A stretch of DNA of 64,000 nucleotides. Origin: Polyangium sp. y55x31 (lineage in GTDB: Bacteria; Myxococcota_A; Polyangia; Polyangiales; Polyangiaceae). A program made the translations under genes and the position numbers. Positions 25,012 through 33,695 of this stretch are shown one piece after another. The stretch is from assembly GCF_029946505.1 (NCBI RefSeq), contig NZ_JARZHG010000003.1, positions 62,001 through 126,000 on the forward strand. Direction: 5' to 3'. How positions within the stretch are numbered: the first letter of the stretch is position 1; each line of letters opens with the position of its first letter. The notes below the pieces were generated by a model. It had not been told where the DNA came from. It was given only the letters and a program-made list of their open reading frames with translations, and ran no database searches.

Positions 25012-28000
25012 GCGGATCTCCTTTCTTGCGCGGGTATGGCTCTCGGGCGCGATTTCGCGGCGGATCATGTCCAGCAGCTCGTCGATGCCCGGCTCCTTCA
25101 GGAGGCCGTAATGGTCGGTTTCGAGCTCGATGATCGTCGGGGGGCCCGACGAATACCCTTCCGGGCTCTCCAGAAACGAGTCTTCGTCCCCCCGGGCCTT
25201 GAAGATGGTCACGGGGGCGCCGACCCGCCTCGCCGAAAACTCGCCCGAGGTGTACTCGAATCCGTACGTCCGACGGACGACCCGGAGGATCCTCTTCGCC
25301 AGCTCCCGATCGAGATTCATGTATCTCTCGCAGACGAACGACACGAAGCTCTCTTCGTCCCTGGCGACCTCCAGGCACTCGGCGAGCGCAGGGTCGGCAA
25401 GGCTGCCTGCGAATACCGAGAACAGAATGGTCACATAGGCCTCGTCGTCGTAGGCGGGCTCGCGGCCGTGGGTCGACGCGCCCTTCGCCTCGACCTTCGG
25501 CGAACCTGGAGCGATCAAAAACAGGTGCTCCACCCGCCCGCCAGCTCGCTCGAGCTGGTGGGCCGTTTCGAAGGCCACCCGTGCGCCGAAGGAATAGCCC
25601 CATAACGTATACGGCCCCACCGGCTGCAATCGCTTGATGGCCTCGATGTCCGCCGCCGCCATGTTCGCGAGGGTGGCGTACGGCGTCTCGCCCTCGTTGA
25701 TCCCATGCGCCTGCATGCCGTAGAAGGGCTGGTCGACGCCCATCTTGCTGGCGAGCAACCGCAGGTTCATGGGGTAACCGCCGAGGCCCGGCCAGCAATA
25801 GATGGGGTTGTTCGCGCCTCTCGCCTGCAGCCGCACCAGTCGCGACGTGGCATTGACGTTCTGGCCGTCGACCTCGAGCGCGAGCTTCTCGATGGTCGGT
25901 GACCGGAACAGGACCTGCAGCGGCAGCGAGAGCCGAAATGCCTTGTTGATCTTGTGGACCAGCCCGACGGCCAGGATCGAATTGCCTCCGAGCTGGAAGA
26001 AGTCGTCGTGCACGGAGATGGTGTCTTGCTGCATCACCTCGACCCAGAGCGCCGCGAGTCGCGCCTCGGTCTTCGTTCGCGGCGCGACGAACGGTCGGCC
26101 GACGAGCTCCACCTCGGCGCCGTCGAGTGCCTTCACGTCGATCTTGCCATTCGGGGTGAGCGGCAGTTCGTCGAGCACGACGACCTTGTTCGGCACCATG
26201 AAGTCGGGCAGGAGGTTTTTCAGATCCTCCCGGATCATCTCCGCGGGCCCCTTCATGTGAACAGCGTCCTCCTTCATTCCTTCGCTGCGCCGTTGCTCCT
26301 CGCTGATGCGGCCTCCGACGAAAAAATAGGAAGGCCCCGGGGCCCTGCCACAGGCCTTCAGAATGCCATCCATGCGCTTGGCCGAGGGCAAATCGTTGCC
26401 GGTCTTGGAGCTGTACCCCGAGGACATGAACCCGAAGTTCATGTCGTTGGCCTGCAGGTGGTGGAGCGTCCGGCCGAGGTCGATGTACCGCAGCCAATCC
26501 TCGGTCGTCCTGCCGAGGACGGTGATCCCGAAGCTCGCCCTCTCGTAGACGCGCTGGTTGATGGCAATGACGTGCCGCTTCTCGATGAGATCGTCCGAGA
26601 CCTTCTCGAGGGCGCCCTCTCTGTACTCGTATTGCCCTGCCGGCAGGTCCGCGACCTTGCCGGGGTGGGCCTGGACGTACAGCTCGATCGCGTCGCTCGG
26701 GCGCGTCGCGGAGCGCGGGACGAGCTCGAACGTGCCGAGGTATTCGTCTTCGTCCGCGCACTGCAGATGATCCTTCGTGGCGAGGGCATATTCGAGGGCC
26801 CGGATGTCGAGCCCATACCCGGGCAGGATCTCCTCGAACAGCCCGACCATGTGCCCGGCCTCGATTTCCAAGACCTCTCGAATGTTGTTCTTGTACGTGG
26901 GCTGGATGGCCCGCTTCTTTCCGATGAAATGGACCCTCGCCCGGGCCACCGAGGGGGTTTTTCCTCGTATCAACACCAGTTGATGGTGAACCGGGTGGTA
27001 ATAGTAGTACCCGGCCTCCAGGCCACCGACGCCGTCGAGCTCGAAATACATCTGCGTCGCGTACAGGGCTCCGGGCGACGCATAACCGTACTTCGGCAGC
27101 AGCCGTTCCTCGCTGAGGTACTGGCCGAAGTATCGCAGCATCTCCCCGAGCTCGGCGAAGCTCAACGTCTCGGGGCTGCGGGGGCCGACGCCCGCGGCCT
27201 GCGGACGCATTTGCCGGCCGAGCAGGCGCAGGACATCGGCCTTCGTGACGTCGCCGCCCTCGAAGAACCGGTAGGTCTTGCGAGCAAACACCTGCCGCCT
27301 TTGCGCCGGTGAAGGCAGCCGGCCGGGCAGGTCGAAGGCCTGCTTGCCGTCGAGCTCCCAGGGGTCCCGGCACCCCATGTTCGAGAGCTGCGCCCGGACC
27401 TGGAGTTTGCTCTCCTTCGATTGGTGGTGAGCGCCGTGATTGCCCTGGTCCATCAAGGCCGCCTCTTTCGGGTTCAGCTCGACGAAGGCAATCAGGTTCT
27501 GAAATCCCGTGCGGGGACTCTCCTTGACGATGACCGACGCGTTCTTGACCCAATCATGGTTCTCGATGGTCAACCTGATCTCGTCGAGCTCGACCCGGAA
27601 TCCACGAAGCTTGATCTGGTTGTCGACCCGGCCGGCGAACTGGACGGTGCCGTCCGCGTTCCAATACGCCAGGTCGCCTGTCTTGTAGAGCTTGCCACGC
27701 TGGTCATTCGACACGAACGGGTCGTCGATGAATCGTTCTGCGGTCAGGTCGGGCCGGTGCAGGTAACCTCGGGCGAGCTGAGCTCCGCCGATGTACAACT
27801 CGCCGACCTCGCCCACGGCCCTGGGGGAGAGAAGCTCGTCGAGGATATGGTACCGTGTATCGCGCACCGGGACGCCGATGGATATCGTGCCGGGGCCGTC
27901 GCGAAGGGTGCTGCAATCGACGGTGCAGGCGGACGAGTTGATGGTGCATTCGGTCGGGCCGTACAGGTTGATCAGCTCGCATGCGGGCAGCGCTTCGAAG

Positions 28001-28938
28001 AAGCGGAGCGCGAGGCCCTTCGAGAGGGCTTCTCCACCGCTGAAGACCTGCGTGAGCGAGTCGCAATGGCGGAACTCCTCGGTATCCAGGAGCGCCTGGA
28101 GCAACGTCGGGACGCATTGCAGGGTCGTCACGTGATGCCTTTGGATGGTTTCGATCAGCCTCTCGGGGTCCCGGTACACGCCGGGGCTGCCCACGACGAC
28201 GGTGGCGCCGCAGGCGGGGGCCAGGATCTCCCATTGCGCGGCGTCGAAGCTCATGGGCGTCTTCTGCAGGACGACGCGCCTCCGATCCAGCCCGTAGATC
28301 GTCCGAAGCCAGCGCATCTGGTTGACGATGCTACGGTGCTCGATCATCACGCCCTTCGGCTTGCCCGTGCTCCCGGACGTGTAAATGACGTAGGCCAGGT
28401 CGTGCGGGCGCGGGCCCGGGTCGAGTGCACGTTCGCTCACCATTTCATTCGCCTGGAATGCTGCCGCCTCCTTCAGGGTGACGATCCGCGTTCCCCGCGG
28501 GGCGAGGTCCGTCAATCGCTCCACGAGCCCTTCCTGGGAGAAAATCACCTTCGCGCAACTGTCCTCGAGCATGAAGCGCAGCCGATCTTCAGGGTATTCC
28601 GGCGAGAGCGGCAGGTAGGCGCCGCCGGAGAGCACGATTCCCCAGGCCCCCACCATCAGGTCCATCGATGGCTCGACGAACAGGCCGATGCAGTCGTCGG
28701 GCGCCACGCCGAGGTGCCGCAGATACCTCGCCAGGTCCGCGCTCCTCGTCGCGAGCTCGTGGTAGGTCAGGCTTTCGTTCTCGTGGACCACGGCCGTGCA
28801 GCCCGGCTGCGCCCGGGTATGCTCCCGGAGCAGATTGGGGAGGCACATACCTGCGGAAAACTCGGTGTCGGCGGGCAGCACGGTTTGCCCCCACGCGACT
28901 TCATGAGCGCGGGGCGAACGGTTCATGATGTTGCTCAT
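24787..28938 (-). CDS. indC: Indigoidine synthase-like NRPS with C-terminal tautomerase
   Basis: This 1,383-residue protein is a one-module glutamine-activating synthetase, ordered A-Ox-T-TE. The adenylation pocket read by hand is DAWQFGLINK, identical to the recalled indigoidine synthase glutamine code. An FMN nitroreductase-like oxidase (about 515-830, with [16 protein letters not shown]) is inserted between motifs A8 ([12 protein letters not shown]) and A10 ([10 protein letters not shown]), as in BpsA/IndC. The carrier serine lies in LGGNSIL near 984, the thioesterase in GYSFGA near 1115 and TDHYG near 1277. Residues 1310-1383 are a complete PptA-like 4-oxalocrotonate tautomerase joined by a short charged linker, which I do not know from other indigoidine synthetases. 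Start 28938 is preferred because AAAGAG lies six bases upstream; ATG 28944 would abut that site. The gene heads the operon. The product should be an aminopyridinedione that dimerises to blue indigoidine. Confidence 0.95.
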   Translation of the reverse strand: MSNIMNRSPRAHEVAWGQTVLPADTEFSAGMCLPNLLREHTRAQPGCTAVVHENESLTYHELATRSADLARYLRHLGVAPDDCIGLFVEPSMDLMVGAWGIVLSGGAYLPLSPEYPEDRLRFMLEDSCAKVIFSQEGLVERLTDLAPRGTRIVTLKEAAAFQANEMVSERALDPGPRPHDLAYVIYTSGSTGKPKGVMIEHRSIVNQMRWLRTIYGLDRRRVVLQKTPMSFDAAQWEILAPACGATVVVGSPGVYRDPERLIETIQRHHVTTLQCVPTLLQALLDTEEFRHCDSLTQVFSGGEALSKGLALRFFEALPACELINLYGPTECTINSSACTVDCSTLRDGPGTISIGVPVRDTRYHILDELLSPRAVGEVGELYIGGAQLARGYLHRPDLTAERFIDDPFVSNDQRGKLYKTGDLAYWNADGTVQFAGRVDNQIKLRGFRVELDEIRLTIENHDWVKNASVIVKESPRTGFQNLIAFVELNPKEAALMDQGNHGAHHQSKESKLQVRAQLSNMGCRDPWELDGKQAFDLPGRLPSPAQRRQVFARKTYRFFEGGDVTKADVLRLLGRQMRPQAAGVGPRSPETLSFAELGEMLRYFGQYLSEERLLPKYGYASPGALYATQMYFELDGVGGLEAGYYYYHPVHHQLVLIRGKTPSVARARVHFIGKKRAIQPTYKNNIREVLEIEAGHMVGLFEEILPGYGLDIRALEYALATKDHLQCADEDEYLGTFELVPRSATRPSDAIELYVQAHPGKVADLPAGQYEYREGALEKVSDDLIEKRHVIAINQRVYERASFGITVLGRTTEDWLRYIDLGRTLHHLQANDMNFGFMSSGYSSKTGNDLPSAKRMDGILKACGRAPGPSYFFVGGRISEEQRRSEGMKEDAVHMKGPAEMIREDLKNLLPDFMVPNKVVVLDELPLTPNGKIDVKALDGAEVELVGRPFVAPRTKTEARLAALWVEVMQQDTISVHDDFFQLGGNSILAVGLVHKINKAFRLSLPLQVLFRSPTIEKLALEVDGQNVNATSRLVRLQARGANNPIYCWPGLGGYPMNLRLLASKMGVDQPFYGMQAHGINEGETPYATLANMAAADIEAIKRLQPVGPYTLWGYSFGARVAFETAHQLERAGGRVEHLFLIAPGSPKVEAKGASTHGREPAYDDEAYVTILFSVFAGSLADPALAECLEVARDEESFVSFVCERYMNLDRELAKRILRVVRRTYGFEYTSGEFSARRVGAPVTIFKARGDEDSFLESPEGYSSGPPTIIELETDHYGLLKEPGIDELLDMIRREIAPESHTRARKEIRMPHVNIKHFPVSLSPEQQSELIVTITSAVQKAFRCDEGAISIALEPIEKAHWNEQVYVPQIVERKALLCKIPKY
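25016..25024 (-). promoter_or_regulatory. Strong internal ribosome binding site
   Basis: AAAGGAGAT, read on the minus strand, lies with its GGAG six bases before the in-frame ATG at 25011. It is a near-perfect anti-Shine-Dalgarno match, much stronger than the site before the full-length synthetase. It is encoded by the codons for the Arg-Lys-Glu-Ile linker just before the tautomerase. Confidence 0.6.
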
Positions 28939-29516
28939 CGTCATCTCTTTCGGAAATGCCGCGGACCTGGCCGGCGCTCGTCGCGATCCCCGGTCGACGG
29001 CGCCTCACAGCAGGCCACGTGCCACGCCGCGCAATGGTCGCGTGTGCTCGCCACGAGGACGCAATTGCGGGCTGTTTTTCGCGCCCTCTCCGGCGCGACG
29101 TGCTGGTGATGCAGGCGCGCGGCGAGAGGCCGTCGCGCAAGACGTTGCGTGCCCACGCGACGCCGCCAAGCAAGACGTTGCTTTCCCAGGGCTGTTGCCG
29201 CCGGGCATGCCGAGCATTCGGCTGCGTGGGTCGAGGCCGCCAGGCGGATGGCAGCATGGAATGGCAGTATCAATCAGCCCGGTCACGGGAAGCTTGCCAG
29301 GCGCCGGGGAGGCCGAACCCCTGGTTTGTTTGCCTACGTGCCCGTCGTCGACGTACCCTCGGTGTCGCGTTCGCGCAGACCATGCATCCGATCGGACAGA
29401 CTCCTCGAGAGCGCGGGGATTTCAGGCGCAGCAGCACGCGGAAGCGTCAGGACGACCGATCGCATGAGCGTGGGCTTGCGTATGACCCTCCGGTCACGAG
29501 GCACACGGCCTAAACG
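28939..29516. other. Divergent region: indC and rhomboid promoters
   Basis: This 578-base gap between divergent genes contains no gene I can support. It carries three GCAA/TTGC dyads clustered at 29061-29181 (listed separately), on the synthetase side. No clear sigma-70 hexamer pair was found for either direction. Confidence 0.5.
29061..29181. promoter_or_regulatory. Cluster of GCAA-TTGC dyads upstream of indC
   Basis: GCAATTGC, a perfect palindrome, lies at 29061-29068. The identical 12-mer GCAAGACGTTGC occurs at 29137-29148 and 29170-29181, 33 bases apart or about three helical turns. All share GCAA and TTGC half-sites. They lie 123-243 bases upstream of the synthetase start and could bind a regulator of the operon. 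Confidence 0.4.
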
Positions 29517-30977
29517 ATGATCCTCCCCATCACCCACGAAAACATGGAGGCGCGGCGGTGGCCCGTCGTCACCCTCGTCATCGTCGCGCTCTGCTTCGTG
29601 GTCCATTCCATCGTCGCCGCCACGGAGCGCTCGCAGGCGCAGAACCTCAACGCGCTCGTCTCGCAAGCCCTCACCTACCACGCCGCGCACCCGTATCTGG
29701 AGACGCGCCCGCCGCTCGACGAAATCGTCGGATACGCGCAGCTCCCGCTGTTCGGCGAAAAACCGCGCCCCGAAAAGGCCCCGGACGACGAGGAAGCGTT
29801 GGCGCGGCAGCAGCAGTACTTCGATGCGCTCGGCCTCTCCGTGCAGAAGACGATCGACGCATTCCCCACGCGCCGTTTCGGCTACGTGCCCGCGCGCGGG
29901 GACGTGCTCGGGCTCGTGACGCACCAGTTCCTCCACGGCGGCTGGCTGCATCTCTTGTTCAATCTCTGGTTCCTCTGGCTCTGCGGCTGCAACATGGAGG
30001 ACCGATGGGGCCGCGCCGTCTACGGCCCGTTTTATGTCGCGGCAGGCGTCGTCGCCGCGCTCGCGCATAAATTCTCGGGAGGCTCGCCAAACGCCCCCCT
30101 CATCGGCGCTTCGGGCGCCATCGCCGGCGCCATGGGCGCGTTTCTCGTTGCGTTTGCCAGGACGCGCATCGGCTTCGTCGCCTTCGTCCGCCTGCGCCCC
30201 ATCTTCTTCACGGCGCCTGCGTTCATCATGCTCCCGCTCTGGCTCGCCTCGCAGGTCGCCTACTTGATGCTCGCGCCGGGCGACGGCGTCGCCTACGCGG
30301 CGCACGTAGGAGGCTTCGTATTCGGCGTCGTCGTCGCAGGGGCCCTGCGCTCGAGCGGCATCGAGAAGAAGCTCGACGAAGCCGTCGAACAGAGCGTGAC
30401 GACGGTGCAGGATCCACGCATCGTCGAGGCCTCGGACCTCATCACGCAAGGCCGCGCCGCCGAGGCGCTCGCGCTCCTCGACGAGCTCCACGCTGAGATG
30501 CCTTCGAATATCGACGTGCAACTCGAGATCCTGCGGGCCACGAAAACGCTCGGCCAGAGCGCGCGCGAGATGGCGGCCTACGCTCGGCTCATGCAGCTCT
30601 ACGTGCGCACGGGCCAGACCGATGGGGCGATCGCGCTCTTCCGCGAGGTGCGCACCGAGAAGCGGCTCCTCGATCTGCCTGCCACGGCGCTCATGCAGAT
30701 GGGACAGACGCTCGATGGCGCCGGTTTTCCGCGCGACGCGACGGACGCGTACGAGGGAGTGCACCGGAAAAACGCAGAGACCCTCTTGGCCGTGAAGGCG
30801 ATGATCGCGCACGCAAAAATCGCCGCGCGGCTCGGGGCGATCGAGGAGGCGCGCGCGCTCTTTACCGCGGCGCGCGAGTCGCCTTTTTCGACGAAGGAGC
30901 TCGATGACGCGGCCCTCGTCGAGCTCGAGGCGCTCGACAAACGCGAGCCCGCAAAGTCCGGGCGTGTTGCTTCATGA
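29517..30977 (+). CDS. Rhomboid intramembrane serine protease with TPR-like tail
   Basis: This 486-residue membrane protease is of the rhomboid family. After a first hydrophobic helix (residues 17-35) comes an unusually long loop of about 80 residues, then HQFLHGGWLHLLFNLWFL. The nucleophile Ser199 lies in GASGAIAGAMG and the base His263 in AHVGGF, so the Ser-His dyad is intact. Residues 300-480 are helical, TPR-like repeats (for example AAEALALLDELHAEMP and AREMAAYARLMQLY), presumably cytoplasmic and used for partner binding. The ATG at 29517 has no strong ribosome binding site but fits the family's short N-terminus. It is divergent from the indigoidine-type operon and convergent with the phosphoesterase gene, so it is probably transcribed alone. 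Substrate unknown. Confidence 0.92.
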   Translation: MILPITHENMEARRWPVVTLVIVALCFVVHSIVAATERSQAQNLNALVSQALTYHAAHPYLETRPPLDEIVGYAQLPLFGEKPRPEKAPDDEEALARQQQYFDALGLSVQKTIDAFPTRRFGYVPARGDVLGLVTHQFLHGGWLHLLFNLWFLWLCGCNMEDRWGRAVYGPFYVAAGVVAALAHKFSGGSPNAPLIGASGAIAGAMGAFLVAFARTRIGFVAFVRLRPIFFTAPAFIMLPLWLASQVAYLMLAPGDGVAYAAHVGGFVFGVVVAGALRSSGIEKKLDEAVEQSVTTVQDPRIVEASDLITQGRAAEALALLDELHAEMPSNIDVQLEILRATKTLGQSAREMAAYARLMQLYVRTGQTDGAIALFREVRTEKRLLDLPATALMQMGQTLDGAGFPRDATDAYEGVHRKNAETLLAVKAMIAHAKIAARLGAIEEARALFTAARESPFSTKELDDAALVELEALDKREPAKSGRVAS

Positions 30978-31130
30978 CGCGGGGTTGTCGGGGGGTCAAG
31001 GATGCGCGGTACGTGTCGTCCTTTACCTCGCAGCCGCCGTAGCTTCAGTAATGCAACGAGTAATAGTCCAAGTTGCGTAGAGAGCCATTGTCATTCTCCG
31101 AAGCCGTCGTCGAGCGGGCAATCCCGTGGC

Positions 31131-33683
31131 TCAGGAGACCCCTCCGGGGGCCTTCGACAGCGTGACCGTGAGGCTCACGTGTCCCCCCTCGAGCGCGAAC
31201 TTCGATTGCAGCGCGACGTCCCCGATTTTGACGGTCTGTCCCGCAGGTGGGTACATCCAAAGGGTCCCGAGCAGCGCGTGCAGGACCGGCGTTTCGGAGT
31301 CGTGGAGGCGGGCGTCGGGGTTCTGCGGCTCCGTGACGGTGGAGAAAAACGGCAGGTTGCGCGGGAGCTGGTCGAAGATCGCCAGGGCGAGCCCCGCGTA
31401 ATGGAGCGCCTGGTCCTCGGTCATGTTCATCGTCTTCAAGATGCGCTTGAATCGCTCCAGGTTTTTCCGGGCCGCTTCGGGGATCGGAGCGCGGATGACG
31501 CACGTCTCGGTCTCGCTGTCCGACGCGAAGCCGCTGAGGTACCGCCGCTTGAGGGAGAACCACACGTCGAGCGAGTAATCACGCAATCGCTCGTACTGCT
31601 CCTGGAGCTGCTTCACGCTCCTCTTCAGCGCGCCCGGCGCCTCCTGGAGCTCACGATACCGGAAGAGCTGCTCCGGGTGCTGCATGAGCGCGAGCGCCAG
31701 GGAATAGACCGGGAACTGGGCGGCCTTCTTGATCGCCTTGTTCATCGCGTCCGGCGAGACGTTCAACTCCGCCAGACGTTGCTTCAGGGCGTTGTAGACG
31801 GTCTGGACAGGCGTCTCGATGTCCGGCAACGCCGCGCCGAGCGCGGTGGTCGCCCCCTGGAGGATGAGGTCTTTCACCTCCTGCGGGAGCACTTCGAGCT
31901 CCCAATCCATGTATTCGGGCTCCGCGCTCTTGTCCGTCCAGTACACGAGGCGCGCCTGGCCCGTCGTGTCGATCTCGATGGCCCAGACCACGCCCTCCAT
32001 CCACCCGACCGTACCGCTGTTGAAATACGTCGTCTTGAACTGCGGCTCGACAATGTCGGGAGTGACGAGCTGGATCGTTTTGATCACCAGCCACAGGGGA
32101 GGCACCAGGGCCGCGATGTTGTCCAGCGTGAAATGCGGCTGGCTATGCGGGTTGTGCGTGTGACCGATGCAGATGTGATGGAGGTGATGGCGCTTCAGGT
32201 ACTCCGCGATCCCGAAGGGCGAGAACAGGTTGAGCTCGGCCCGGCTCTGGGCCGGCGTGATCTCCTGGTCGCGCACCGGGTCCCAGTAGTTCAGCGCGAT
32301 GCCGAAGGTGCCATACAGGGCCGCGACGCTCTCATAGAACATGATGTTGTCGAGGAGCACCCGCTGCTCGTTCGGCGTATGCTGCACCTGATGGGCGAAG
32401 CGCACCGCCGAGCTCCGCGCGGGCCAGGAGTCGAAGACCGGCCAGCGCGAGAAGAGGTCGTCGAATTCGAGGAGCGGGTTGCCGTTCCAGGCAAACCCAC
32501 GCAAATCCAGGAACGGATCCATCTTCTTGTCGACGTAGGTCGCCACGGTATTGGAGATGAGCTGCCCCAGAATCTGGTTGTTCGCCGAGTTCCAGGGGTC
32601 GAACTGATGGCCGTGGCACACCAGCATGCGGCATTTCTCGGTGTAGGCGCCGGCATCGAGGCCGAGGCGCCCGATGAGCAGGTTGTCGCGTAGCTGCTCC
32701 TTGGTCTTCTGGCCGAGGAGGAGCTTCGCCGCGTCCGTGAGCACGTCGGCGATGCCTTGCTCCATCATCGTCTTGACGCCGTCGATGACGAAAGCGTCGT
32801 AGAGCTGGAAGGGGCCGGAGTTGTTTTTCTCCATCTCCGTCTTGAGCACTTGCCAGACGGAGTCGTCGGTGCCGGCTTTTCTCAGGTAAGAGTCGTGATT
32901 GCCGTACGTGCGGAAATAACGCCCCTGCTTGTGGAGCGTGCGCAGCCGTTCGAAGATGGTGGGGTGAGTGCTGACGATTTCACTGAGCTTCGCCGCGATG
33001 TCGAGCGAGCCGTCGCTCTTGCGGGGGTATTCCTGGATGCTGCGAATGAACCAGAGCTCCTCGCAGTCCCCTCCCTCGATGACCGTGTACCCGTTCGTGA
33101 TGGCGTAGTCCAGGATGCGCTGGTAGAGCTGCGCATTGCGCTTGAAATGGTCGATGGATCCCGACTGGAAGAGCCCCTTGTCGTCGGTCGCGGCGTCGCG
33201 ATGCACGTCACTGAAGATGAGATACTTCCTCGCCGTCCCCGGCCCCGACCCCGGCGACGGCGGCGGGAGCGTCTTGACCGTCCAATCGGCCGTCGTGCCG
33301 TCTTTGATCTTCCACACGATCGGGGTGCCGTCGCTGCCGCGCTCCGGGGAGCTTTGCTCCGCAAAATGGAGGTTCCACCACCGCTGCGCTTGCCGCTTCG
33401 CCGTGCCCGGCATGGACGCGAGGATGAGCGAGAGCCCGAGCAGCGGGTTCTCACAAGCCGTCTCGATCAGCTCGAGCTCCTGCGGACGATCCGGCGCGGC
33501 CATCAAATTCGTCAGCAGGGTGGACCAGGCCGATAGCTGCGCCGGGGTCACGGTGACGTTCGGCGCCGACTGGAAGTAGCTCTTCCACTGCTGGAGGAGC
33601 TTGGCCATGTCGTCGGTCTCGGACGCCGGCAACGCTGCCAGGACGCCGAGCGCTTCGAGCACTTGCGGGAAGTTCGGTGACAT
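31131..33683 (-). CDS. Large calcineurin-like metallophosphoesterase
   Basis: This protein of 850 residues contains a calcineurin-type metallophosphoesterase core. The metal-binding motifs appear in order: FSDVH (near 158), EGGDCEE, YGNHDS (near 263), VCHGHQFD (near 356) and GHTHNP (near 505). The N-terminal 150 residues and the C-terminal 300 residues have no recognised motif; the protein is more than twice the usual family size. There is no signal peptide. The start at 33683 has AGAGGAG eight bases upstream, and the stop of the preceding gene lies only 12 bases before it, so the two are an operon. The substrate could be a nucleotide, phospholipid or phosphoprotein; nothing here decides. Its place next to the giant-protein genes suggests a shared role. 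Confidence 0.88.
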   Translation of the reverse strand: MSPNFPQVLEALGVLAALPASETDDMAKLLQQWKSYFQSAPNVTVTPAQLSAWSTLLTNLMAAPDRPQELELIETACENPLLGLSLILASMPGTAKRQAQRWWNLHFAEQSSPERGSDGTPIVWKIKDGTTADWTVKTLPPPSPGSGPGTARKYLIFSDVHRDAATDDKGLFQSGSIDHFKRNAQLYQRILDYAITNGYTVIEGGDCEELWFIRSIQEYPRKSDGSLDIAAKLSEIVSTHPTIFERLRTLHKQGRYFRTYGNHDSYLRKAGTDDSVWQVLKTEMEKNNSGPFQLYDAFVIDGVKTMMEQGIADVLTDAAKLLLGQKTKEQLRDNLLIGRLGLDAGAYTEKCRMLVCHGHQFDPWNSANNQILGQLISNTVATYVDKKMDPFLDLRGFAWNGNPLLEFDDLFSRWPVFDSWPARSSAVRFAHQVQHTPNEQRVLLDNIMFYESVAALYGTFGIALNYWDPVRDQEITPAQSRAELNLFSPFGIAEYLKRHHLHHICIGHTHNPHSQPHFTLDNIAALVPPLWLVIKTIQLVTPDIVEPQFKTTYFNSGTVGWMEGVVWAIEIDTTGQARLVYWTDKSAEPEYMDWELEVLPQEVKDLILQGATTALGAALPDIETPVQTVYNALKQRLAELNVSPDAMNKAIKKAAQFPVYSLALALMQHPEQLFRYRELQEAPGALKRSVKQLQEQYERLRDYSLDVWFSLKRRYLSGFASDSETETCVIRAPIPEAARKNLERFKRILKTMNMTEDQALHYAGLALAIFDQLPRNLPFFSTVTEPQNPDARLHDSETPVLHALLGTLWMYPPAGQTVKIGDVALQSKFALEGGHVSLTVTLSKAPGGVS

Positions 33684-33695
33684 TCCGGTCTCCTC

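Noticed and set aside
23810-27553. Extended 1,247-codon frame upstream of psuG, suggesting a giant fusion
   Set aside because: The upstream part is a shadow of the synthetase; the family start is [11 protein letters not shown] at 24766.
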